Shown here: positions 45,543 to 54,204 of the stretch, piece after piece
Layout of the letters: each line of letters opens with the position of its first letter
Position numbering within the stretch: position 1 is the first letter of the stretch
Origin: Dermatophagoides farinae
Taxonomy: Eukaryota; Arthropoda; Arachnida; Sarcoptiformes; Pyroglyphidae
Reading direction: 5' to 3'
Assembly: GCF_024713945.1 (NCBI RefSeq)
Contig: NC_134679.1
Location: 5,027,001-5,091,000 of the forward strand
DNA length: 64,000 nt
The notes under the pieces: generated by a model
What the model saw: only the letters and a program-made list of their open reading frames with translations
Databases searched by the model: none
Told to the model about the DNA's origin: nothing
Translations under genes and position numbers: made by a program

Positions 45543-46956
45543 GGTTATTCTCGCATACATACACATAACTTGTGATTATTAATCAATTCAAGAATTTTAT
45601 TGGCTATTCAGATTGTTTCAAATGATTCTATTCGTTTGAATGATTGATTGATTGATTGATTGATTGATCGATTGATGGATGGATGGATTGATGGATTGAT
45701 TGAATCTATAAATGGAATATATAAAGTGAATGAATGAATGAATAAATAAGTAGAATTGTAAATAAAGTCTTAAATCGATATTTTTTTATATTGATCGATA
45801 TGTATACAATTCTGACGGCCGCTCTTGATGGATTTGATTGATCATAGAAATGAGAATTTTGACTTATTGATAATGTTTTTGCAGATGTCCGCGCGCTTAC
45901 GTTGCCGTGTGTGCATATCAATCAACTTGTTCACTGTTTTCTATAACGTGTTAAATAAGTTCTCAATTTTGAATTGAATTCAATCATCATCATCATCATC
46001 ATCAGCATCAAAAGGGAAAAAAAATCATTCCTCATCATCATCACTATTAATAGTTGAATACAGAATATTCTGACAATCGTATTTCGAGTGTTTGTTTGTC
46101 GTGTGTGGGTGTTCAAGTGTATGTTGATTGGTTTATTGCTATTTGCATTAATCAACGAATCAGTAATCATCGCTTGTAATCATTTATCGTAATAATGTTT
46201 TTGTTTGTTTATTTCATTCTTCTTTTTGTTTTGTTTTGTTCCACGTTTCATATGTAATGTGCCAAAACCATTTCGATTGATAATGATGATTATAACACTT
46301 CCTGGACCACTCTTTCTCTCTATCTCTGATATCGATATTATCAGATAAATCAAAATTACAAACGATCAAAAAAAAAATATATCTAAACATATAATATTAG
46401 AAAAAAATGGATCAAACAAGAATTGTGTGACACATCGTCGTCGTTTGCTCAGCTCGACCAAGGAATAACAATTAATTTTTTTGTTAACATTCAATTCTTT
46501 GCTTTAGGCTTTTTTTTCTTCTTCCATTTCGTTTTTTTTTTGGATCGGTGTTATCGAGTGAAAGTTGAAAAAGAGAATCAGATTTAACAGCCTTTGGTCA
46601 TTGTATGATTTCATTGCTTTTTATTGTCATATATATATATAGAGAATATATATATGTGTGTGTGTAAGACATTTTTTTTCTTGGTTCCAATTACAATTTT
46701 TCATTTTATTCGATTTGTTTCCATTCATCATCCATCCATCCATCCATCCATCTATCTACATTGTGATCTAATCAAAAAAAATAACGATGATGCTATTCCT
46801 ATTGTTTATAAAAACTATGAACACAACTGCTGCTGTGAGCGATATATATATCCATGGATGGAGATTTTGTAATTCGATTAGAACAACATTACAACTCTCC
46901 CAAATGTTATTACAAACACACACACACACACACACACAAAAAAAAATAGCCTTGTG
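39401..46956. other. Intergenic AT-rich DNA
   Basis: Simple repeats dominate: (CA)n near 39421, (GAT)n near 39661-39681, (GA)n near 40603-40624, poly-T at 45516-45542, (ATTG)n at 45642-45666 and (CATC)n at 46726-46750. One tandem duplication is described separately. No gene was recognised; several short open frames are too weak to annotate. Confidence 0.5.
41259..41625. repeat. 203-bp tandem duplication
   Basis: The segment starting CAATTTCTAT at 41259 recurs at 41462 with only scattered substitutions, including shared blocks GGTTAAGATAAGATAAGAAT and CTGACCATCG. The second copy stops after CTGACCATCGAGAAAAACC, so it lacks the last 30-40 bp of the first. It does not encode a protein. Confidence 0.9.
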
Positions 46957-47150
46957 TGTACACTACTAAATCGTAGTGGAGTGGCGAAACTACCAAATCA
47001 GCTAGTACACTACCAAAATCGATAGTACACTACCAAATCAGCTAGTACACTACCAAAATCGATAGTACACTACCAAAATAGTGCACACTACCAAATCGAA
47101 TAGTACACTACCAAAATAGTGCACACTACCAAATCGAATAGTACACTACT
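46957..47150 (+). repeat. Left GTACACTACC array
   Basis: Ten or so copies of an about 20-bp unit (for example GTACACTACCAAAATCGATA, alternating with a CAGCTA-ending form, then with GTGCACACTACC forms), all in the same direction. Confidence 0.9.
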
Positions 47151-47279
47151 TTGATTTTTGACCTCTCCCCCTTTTTAACCCTTTCGACCTCCTTTTCATT
47201 ATTTGTATTGAATTTAAATTTTATTGTAAAATTAAATGAATATAAATAAATTATAAATTATTTTTAAAAACAAAATATC

Positions 47280-47498
47280 ATGATAATGCACAAATTGTAT
47301 TATGCTGATCCAAAATCCAACATTTTATGGTATGAATTTTTGTTGTCCAATAGAAAAGATATATTGTTCCGTTCTCCAAGTTCTAAATGTTTTCAACACA
47401 ATGTCCGAGTTTACAAATCCCAAAAATATGTTAATATTGCAATTCGAATCATATCAGCGGCATTGAGAGATTTGACTACATGGCATTATACTAAATAA
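47280..47498 (+). CDS. 72-residue ORF inside the repeat-bounded element
   Basis: ATG at 47280 to TAA at 47496-47498. The peptide is mixed in composition and not a repeat translation, for example YADPKSNILWYEFLLSNRKD early and IRIISAALRDLTTWHYTK at the end. An AATAAA follows 62 bp after the stop (47561-47566). I recognise no domain. It could be a small element-encoded protein, a last exon, or chance; the absence of simple repeats and the polyadenylation signal favour a real transcript. Confidence 0.4.
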   Translation: MIMHKLYYADPKSNILWYEFLLSNRKDILFRSPSSKCFQHNVRVYKSQKYVNIAIRIISAALRDLTTWHYTK

Positions 47499-47560
47499 TT
47501 GAAAAGGATTAGTTGTAACCGTGGATTTTCAATTCAATTACATACCTGTTTGTTTTTTTA

Positions 47561-47573
47561 AATAAACTTTATT
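47561..47573. terminator. Two-sided polyadenylation signal
   Basis: AATAAA at 47561-47566 on the plus strand is followed one base later by TTTATT at 47568-47573, which is AATAAA on the minus strand. This would serve convergent transcripts from the plus-strand ORF at 47280 and minus-strand exons around 47710-47811. Confidence 0.5.
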
Positions 47574-47709
47574 TACCCCTATATCTTAACAAAAAAAGGG
47601 GAAAAAACATGTAAATATTACAAAAAAAAGAGAAAGAAAAAGAAAAAAAATAAACAACAACAAATTACAATAAGTTAAAAATATTAGAAAAAAATATAAA
47701 TAAAAATAC

Positions 47710-47811
47710 CTGTGTTTGTATCGATGATTCAAACGTGATTTGATTTCCGTGGTCATTGATAAATTGAAATTGGTTGAGATTCAATGCATCAACATCGACG
47801 GAAATCTGAAT
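47710..47811 (-). CDS. Candidate minus-strand exon inside the element
   Basis: Thirty-four codons in phase 0 lie between an AATCAG acceptor (47813-47812) and a CAG|GTATTT donor (47709). The peptide begins IQISVDVDALNLNQFQF and ends SSIQTQ. Another exon-like piece, around RIQYRLDFNQREPDK, lies at 47989-48034, but its phase does not join this one directly. No family is recognised and the gene model is incomplete. Confidence 0.3.
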
Positions 47812-48662
47812 CTGATTATGACTTGAAAATAGGAAGAATTTTTAATAGTAAAATAAAAATAGTTATATTATACTTAACACGTTCGTATTGAAATACACAA
47901 AACAAACAGTTCAAATAATTATTGAACAATCAATCTACAACACATAGTAAAGAAAAAATCAGTTGTTAGCATGATTTAAAAACATAACTTATCTGGTTCT
48001 CTTTGATTGAAATCTAGCCGATATTGAATTCGATCTAAGACTCAAATACTAAACGAAAAGACATTTGTCGTTATCATTAATCAATTCAGATACATACCAT
48101 TATTCATACTCTTGGATTTAATGGGAAAAAAGTCACGTCTTTAATTTCAACATATATGAAATCAAAAACGATAAAATATTCATTTCGTTTTTAGGAAACC
48201 AGAACTTGTTCAAATATTTTATCTTTTTCCAAAAAACAATATTAATCTACGTATATTAGAGATATTTGTAAAAATATTAATTAATTGATTTTTTATAAAA
48301 AAATGATGCAATAGTGCATGACACTTCGCATCTTATTATTTTAATAAATAAATGAATAAATGCCCCAATATTTTACAATATGTTTAATAACAACAAAACA
48401 TTGTTACATATTTGCTCCAAAAATCAATCAGCTACTTACTATTTACCATGGCAAAAAAATAGAAAAAATATCAAAGTTAAACATTTCGAACATGAAAAAA
48501 TTCAATGTTGAAATTTTTTGAAACAGAGAATGATGATTGGGCATTTTTATAGTTGTTGCAATTATAAGTCAATACATGTATGAAATATATTTAATGCCGT
48601 TCATAGACAATGTTATAATGTTGTAATTTTTTAAATTGTTGTAAACTACTTTCAAAAATGAT

Positions 48663-48922
48663 AGTGTACACTACCTAGTTGAGGTCGTGTACACTACCTA
48701 GCTGAGGTCGTGTACACTACCTAGTTGTTAAGTACTTATTCATTTGGTAGTGTGCACTACCATTTGCACACTACCTAGTTGTTAAGTACTTATTCATTTG
48801 GTAGTGTGCACTACCATTTGCACACTACCAACTAGTAATGTACACTACCTAATTGTTAAGTACTTATACATTTGGTAGTGTGCACTACCATTTGTACACT
48901 ACCAAATCGAATAGTACACTAC
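48663..48922. repeat. Right array with palindromic GTGCACTACC units
   Basis: It opens with three copies of GTGTACACTACCTAG at 22-23-bp spacing. Three longer units follow, starting at about 48721, 48775 and 48849, each carrying GTTAAGTACTTAT and the imperfect palindrome GGTAGTGTGCACTACC. It closes with the unit shared with the left array. Confidence 0.9.
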
Positions 48923-50261
48923 ATGCTTTTTTCTCTGTGCACACACATTGTGATTGACAAATTGCATTCAAGTTTATATTTGTAATTGTGTGTCCACTCT
49001 TCATTATGTGTGTGAGTGGTGTGTGTGTGTGGTGTATTTGTTTATGTTTGTTTTTTTTTGTATTATTATATAATTTCAAGAATTTCGATAGTTATCACAT
49101 CAATCAATTGTATTATTTATAAAATGACTGTTGTTGTTGTTGTTGTGTTGAAACAAAATGAATTCGGTAAAGTAAATTGAACAATGTTGGCTATATATTC
49201 TGTATTTTGTAAAGAAAGAATTGATTTGATTCCAAATTGGTCAATAGCATAATATTAACTGAATTGTCTGCAAAAGAAAGTTTGTCATTTTGTCATCGCT
49301 TGAATGACCTTCAATCTTTTATTGAAGATTGATACATTTTTCATATGTTTTTTGAAAAATTTTGTTTTTCTATTCAATCTATCTATAGCAATCAATTTGT
49401 TGTCGTAGCTAAAGAATATATTTATGTTCACCGCTTGTAGCTTAACATGGCAGGTTGATAAATGGTTACATATTTATGATTGATTGCTATCCAGGGAATT
49501 GAATGTTTGATTGATTGATTGAATGATGTAATACTGCCACCATTAGATTCGTGCATTTATTTTATGTACACACAATTATTGTATGTTTAGACATATATTT
49601 GTAAACCTTAATTTCATTGTCAATTTTGAACAAATATTCTGGGTTGTTCATATTACTCACCAGCACCACCACCATCATCATCATCATTCAAAACCAATGA
49701 GTATTCGTGTTATGTTGTAGTCGTCGTCATAGTTGTTCCAATAATTACACATCGGTCACAACCTACAATGTCATATACACATAACAAAACTTTTATTGAA
49801 TGCCTCTAGGGAATCGGGCTACAATTTTTATGGAAATGGCGATGATGATGATGATGATGAAAAATTTGGCGAATCGAATAGTAATGAAGGATGACAATGT
49901 CAAACAATAGAAAACATCATCATTATTCGTTGAGATGGATAAAAAGAGATGGAATAATAATTGAAATTCTACAATCTTCTTGAATCTTTTCAATTCTTTT
50001 TCTTTTCGTTTTTTTTGCTGTCTCATCGATTTTTAAATAGAAAATTGTATAAGCCATCAAACATTCTATTCACTGTGAAAATCTTTGCTTTTGTACCCAC
50101 CACACATTTTTTCTTCAAATTCGTAAAATAAATATAAAAAAAATTGTTCATGAATTTGTCGTCTATTCACAATGTTGTCAGATTTTTTTGATGATAGATC
50201 TTACTAATTTCTAATGAGGTTGAAACTTTTTTTTTAGGGACATCTGCTTTCATCAAAGACT
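48923..50261. other. Intergenic, no gene seen
   Basis: AT-rich sequence with (TG)n at 49008-49032, (GTT)n at 49130-49145 and (GAT)n around 49840-49860. No protein-like frame was found. Confidence 0.5.
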
Positions 50262-50465
50262 TTATTTGTTGACATGTCCATGTCGTTGTTGTTGCTGTTG
50301 CTGTTTTTGTTGTTGTTGATAAATGTCCAATGTTTTTTGTAGATATTGATTCATTTGAATTGTGATATAGATTGCCAACACTGTGACAATTATGATTATA
50401 ATTGTAAGCCACAGAAAAACGTTTCCTAAATCCCATCTATCGTCAATGGATTCGTTTTTTTTCAT
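50262..50465 (-). CDS. Small one-pass membrane protein candidate, 67 aa
   Basis: ATG at 50465-50463, stop TAA at 50264-50262. An acidic/polar N-terminus (KKNESIDDRWDLGN) leads into a strong hydrophobic helix (VFLWLTIIIIIVTVLAIYIT), then a short amphipathic stretch and a Gln-rich end encoded by CAA/CAG repeats. The frame is also open upstream to a possible acceptor (TTTCAG at 50491-50486), so an earlier exon could exist. It lies 113 bp downstream of the protease stop on the same strand, beyond the protease polyadenylation signal. After the Gln tract a different frame looks coding (peptide KSLMKADVPKKKVSTSLE), which suggests a frame change in the repeat. Function unknown. Confidence 0.4.
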   Translation of the reverse strand: MKKNESIDDRWDLGNVFLWLTIIIIIVTVLAIYITIQMNQYLQKTLDIYQQQQKQQQQQQRHGHVNK

Positions 50466-50550
50466 TATCACATTTACAAGTAAAACTGAAATGGAAAACC
50501 ATGCTATATAGAGAATTTATATAAGTAATTTATAGTAACAATGACAGAAT

Positions 50551-50556
50551 TTTATT
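50551..50556 (-). terminator. AATAAA for the protease transcript
   Basis: TTTATT on the plus strand is AATAAA on the minus strand, 22 bases past the protease stop codon. No other copy is nearer. Confidence 0.6.
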
Positions 50557-50578
50557 TTAATCGAATAGAATTTGTGTT

Positions 50579-51543
50579 TCATTCTACTTTGTTTTCATTG
50601 ATCCAATCTTTATAATAAGAAATATTTGTAAAAACATTGACTGAACCAACTGGACAATATCTAGTACCAAATGAAACAATACCAATCTGTTTTTTACTTA
50701 TGGTATCGACTAATGGACCACCGGAATCACCATTGCATGCAGATCGATTCGGTGCTGAAGCACAAAACATTCCAGGAGATTTTTCAATATTAAGATTGGC
50801 GATATGTTTTGCACATTCTTTTTCATCCATTACGATTAATGTAGTCTTTTGCATTCTGGTTGCTGGTTGATTACCATTACCTTGGGTCAATCCAAATCCA
50901 TACAACGATGCATTTGTACCAGCTAAAACTGCTGTGTCGGCCAATTCGATTGTTTGAACATTAGATCCGGGTTTGATTGGATTTTTCAATATAAACAAAG
51001 CGATATCATTCTGAACAGTAGATAAATCGAATTTAGGATGCGGTTTCATCATTTTTACTTCAACTTCTGGAAATGGTGACCATAATATGCTATTGGTACC
51101 ATAACGAATTCGATAGTTGGTGAAACTACACATAAACAATAGGATTAATATCTATATATTTGAAATTATGGTTGAAATAATACTCACTAGTTAACACAAT
51201 GAGCAGCAGTCAACACTGTACGTGATGTGATCAACGATCCACCACAAAGGAATCGATTACTAAACAAAAATCTTCGAAACAATTGTGTTATGAATGGAAC
51301 TTCACCTGGTTCAGCATCTACACCACCAATTATCCGATTCGGTATTTTGCTGTTCGATGATGATGATGATGAGGAAATTCCGTTGTTATGAATCAGATAT
51401 TGTTGCAAAAATTCATCGGCTAACCAAGCGATCGGTGATTCATCACCACCATAGACCAATGAATCCATTTCGATTGAACGGCATGAAACGGCAATTATCA
51501 TTGCCAATAATTGTATGAAAACAAAGAAATTGAATGATGTCAT
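50579..51543 (-). CDS. Chymotrypsin-like S1 serine protease, secreted zymogen
   Basis: Two exons, 51543-51188 and 51125-50579, joined by a 62-bp GTGAGT...TGTAG intron that splits a Tyr codon, encode 300 residues. Residues 1-21 form a signal peptide (FFVFIQLLAMIIAVSC). A propeptide with a Ser run ends at Arg70, followed by IIGGVDAEPG, the new N-terminus after activation. The catalytic triad is His115 (TAAHC), Asp159 (NDIAL) and Ser253 (NGDSGGP). Cysteine pairs expected from the fold are 100-116, 223-240 and 249-276. The specificity-pocket position six residues before the catalytic Ser is Ser247, as in chymotrypsins, not Asp as in trypsins; activation after Arg implies a trypsin-like activator. 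The usual SWG near the pocket is SFG and the GWG motif is GFG. Mites carry related digestive proteases (allergen groups 3, 6 and 9); this looks like a divergent paralogue. The start is the first ATG before the signal peptide. Confidence 0.93.
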
Positions 51544-51603
51544 TTTGCTTGATTTAATCAGCAGCTTAAGATTAAAGATTAATTAATTATTCTTTCTTCA
51601 GTA

Positions 51604-51927
51604 TCACTCTTGTTGAGTAAAATGTCTGTATTGATATGTAACGGGAGAACTAACATCTGATATATATAGCTTTAAAAAAGAAAAAAAAGGTTGAAAGTGA
51701 TCCACATTTTTCTGGGTAATAAATGTCCATTTATAGTCAACAATCAGGTTCTTTTTCTCTGTATCACAGTGTAGCCAATGTAAAATTATATGAGGCCATG
51801 ACTTGTCGTCAAGATTCTTATTCCTTGAATTATTATTATATCTTATTGGAACAAGGTCCATCAGACCTTTATTTTCTGTTTCTATAATGAATAATTTACC
51901 AGAATCATTGATTGATTGCTTCTCGTC
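51604..51927 (-). CDS. Candidate terminal exon of an unknown gene
   Basis: Read from a possible AAG acceptor (51929-51928) to a TGA at 51606-51604, 107 codons give a non-repetitive, charged peptide, with pieces such as NDSGKLFIIETENKGLMDLV, SWPHIILHWLHCDTEKKNLI and SSPVTYQYRHFTQQE. The phase fits the upstream candidate exon at 52207-52363. It ends only 60 bp before the protease ATG on the same strand, and a TATATATA at 51660-51667 inside it could be the protease TATA box. I recognise no domain. The acceptor is weak, and an oppositely oriented candidate exon starts just above it, so the model is tentative. Confidence 0.4.
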   Translation of the reverse strand, partial: DEKQSINDSGKLFIIETENKGLMDLVPIRYNNNSRNKNLDDKSWPHIILHWLHCDTEKKNLIVDYKWTFITQKNVDHFQPFFSFLKLYISDVSSPVTYQYRHFTQQE

Positions 51928-51948
51928 CTTTATGCCAACAGAAAAAAA

Positions 51949-52107
51949 ATGCAATACCGCAACAATTTAAATGATGAACTTGCCTTGATTAATGTTGCAA
52001 TGCATCATTTACGACGACGACGACGACTACCATCATCATACTGGCCTGACATTAATGATACATCAAAAAAAATGATGTTGACATTATCATCACAATTTGG
52101 GCCATAA
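51949..52107 (+). CDS. Weak plus-strand ORF candidate, 52 aa
   Basis: ATG at 51949 follows a reasonable acceptor (GCCAACAG ending 51941); the frame runs to TAA at 52105-52107. The peptide contains QYRNNLNDELALINVAMHHL, an Arg run from (CGA)n, and SSYWPDINDTSKKMMLTLSS. A 24-base poly-A tract begins 13 bp after the stop. It conflicts with the minus-strand gene model on either side; at most one is right. No family is recognised. Confidence 0.2.
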   Translation: MQYRNNLNDELALINVAMHHLRRRRRLPSSYWPDINDTSKKMMLTLSSQFGP

Positions 52108-52206
52108 AATTATATCAAAAAAAAAAAAAAAAAAAAAAAATGAATTGTCTGTTACCTATCAAAAATGATGGCCTACATTTAATTCTTTTATATTCATTAC
52201 ACTTAC

Positions 52207-52363
52207 ACGACCTTTTTTTCGACCTAAATATTTGGCCACAAACACACACAAAATAACAACATTGCAATACAAAAATGGATTTACTTTTTTTTGTGTAATT
52301 TCAAACAATGAAATTATGAGAATCATAATACCAAAGGTATAAAACCGTTTTTTTTTGTTGGAA
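52207..52363 (-). CDS. Candidate exon with two membrane helices
   Basis: A CTAG acceptor after a T-rich tract (52365-52364) and a strong GTAAGT donor (52206-52201) enclose one base plus 52 codons. The peptide has NKKKRFYTFGIMILIISLFE and then VNPFLYCNVVILCVFVAKYL before GRKKGR, two hydrophobic helices with basic ends. Phase 0 at the donor matches the candidate exon at 51604-51927. A further coding-like stretch upstream on this strand (about 52780-52600, including SIRLANLPEVKEEKYDKIVS) may belong to the same gene, but no clean donor was found. Possibly a small multi-pass membrane protein; unidentified. Confidence 0.4.
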
Positions 52364-52599
52364 CTAGAAAAAAAATAAGAAGTTTTGTTCGAAACGGGCA
52401 AGAAAAAATTAATAGACTTATCTTTCATTCTCTCGATATTGATCAATTCGATTTATTGCTTTTTGGTTTAGTTGTGTTTGTGTGTGTGTATGTGTAAACA
52501 AAACAAAACAAAAAAAAATGATTGGGTCCAGATTTTGATGATGATTGCTGATGGTGAGTGTGTGTGTGTTTGTGTGTGGTTGTGGACATTTTTTTTCTC

Positions 52600-52790
52600 T
52601 CATTTTCCACTTTTCGATAATAATTTGAATCCTTGAAATCCACACCATCACTATTGTTCATTGTTGAAACAATTTTGTCATATTTTTCTTCTTTCACTTC
52701 TGGCAAATTGGCCAATCTAATACTGGTACTTATAAATCGAAATGTAATGATTTTGTTCAAAACAACCAACAGTGTGTTCAGAATAGCGAC
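52600..52790 (-). CDS. Coding-like stretch, possible upstream exon
   Basis: An open minus-strand frame reads a hydrophobic run (NIVAILNTLLVVLNKIITF), then SIRLANLPEVKEEKYDKIVS and DGVDFKDSNYYRKVENERKK before dissolving into a (CA)n-encoded His/Thr stretch. Composition is far more protein-like than the local background. No confident start or donor site was found. It may be the first part of the gene whose later exons are at 52207-52363 and 51604-51927. Confidence 0.3.
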
Positions 52791-52939
52791 AATGTTGTTT
52801 GTTTATTTGTGTATGGTGTATTGGATAGTAAAAACAGATGGATCAACATTGAAAATTTTCGTAACAATTTTGTTTTTTCACTCGTTTTGTGAATTGTATC
52901 TATATTTTGTTATTGTTGTCGTCGGTTGTTGTTATTAGA

Positions 52940-54204
52940 TTATGTTTGAGATTCATTTCATTTGAATGGCACACACACACACACACACAAGAATCAGATC
53001 TAGATCTTCAACAATGATGATGATGATGATGATCTATAGAATTTGTTTCATTTTCACTTCGTTTTATGTTGCTGCTCTATTATTATCATGATTCGACCCA
53101 ATTTACATAACATATATAAAAGAAAAAATATGAAAAAAGAATCGGGTTTTTTTTCTCTTCTTGAATCATGAATATAATATCATCATTCTCATATTGTTTT
53201 GCATTCATTCATTCATTCATTCATTCATTCATTTTTTTTGCAATTTGACTACAGAAATATTTTATTTGTTGAAGCAATTTGAAATATGATTCGCCGCTAA
53301 AAAAAAAATCATAATCAACACCATATATTTTCTATATCATCACGATCCTATTATTTGTGATTTGGACATTACGAGAGAGAGAGAGAGAGATATTCGACGT
53401 TGTTATTATTGAAGCGACCAATATTATATGGTAATTGGATGAAAAAAAAAGAATTATGGCGCATATCCTCTCTCTCCTTTTTTCTTCATATATGCTACAT
53501 CATTTATTATCTATTTATCCATTTCTATACTTGGTTCTGATCACATAAATGATCTAGCTGCCTGTCAGGATTGTACATATGATGCTTCAATTTCATATAG
53601 TTTCTACGTTCATTATTCGTTTTCTAATTAAAACAAAAGACATGGAATCAAGAGTCCGAAATTTGTATATTCTGTTTGTCATCAAGCAACACTAAGCTTG
53701 ATTGTAGAACATTCTTTAATTTCTATTTCATAATCGATAATAATTTAAAGTAGAAATTAATTTTTCCTTTTTTTTGTTTTTCTTTTCTTTTCATTTAAAA
53801 ATTGGTCTATGCTGCGTGTATATGTGTGTTTGTGAGTGTTCATCGATTATAATCATCATAATAATGATGAATGAATGGTGTTGGTGAATGCGCGTGAATC
53901 ATTTCATAGATTTTCCATAAAATACGAAATGGAATGGAAAAAATTCTCTTGAACAATCAACTCTTTTTTTCAGTTCTGGATTCTTTCTCTCCTAAATTAT
54001 ATATTTTAATTGAAATCATACGCACACACACACACACACAAGAATATTAAAAAGGTTTAGATTGCGACATTATATGATTCTTTCATTTTCTATTTTTTTT
54101 TTATATTCAATTCCATCATTTTTTTTGTCATACACTCACAATTGCAAAATTAATTCACCTGCAAAAAAACGTAATTTATGTTTGGTATTTGATTATTACT
54201 ATGA
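52940..54204. other. Intergenic, no gene seen
   Basis: Microsatellites (CA)n at 52971-52989 and 54021-54041, (GAT)n at 53014-53032, (CATT)n at 53202-53231 and (GA)n at 53374-53390. No coding-like frame was found. Confidence 0.5.

Larger units (their letters stand above)
46957..48922. mobile_element. Unclassified element with subterminal repeat arrays
   Basis: A unit of about 1.97 kb is bracketed by two arrays built on the motif GTACACTACC or GTGCACTACC. The left array (46957-47150) is a run of roughly 16-23-bp units, all in one orientation. The right array (48663-48922) mixes both orientations, so GGTAGTG-TG-CACTACC palindromes arise. A 20-bp block, ACCAAATCGAATAGTACACT, ends the right array and also occurs in the left one. 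The interior differs from its surroundings: few ATG/CA microsatellites, one small plus-strand ORF, exon-like minus-strand pieces, and a polyadenylation region usable from both sides. Clustered short binding-site-like repeats at both ends recall subterminal repeats of cut-and-paste transposons, but I could not define terminal inverted repeats or a target duplication. Element borders are approximate. Confidence 0.55.
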
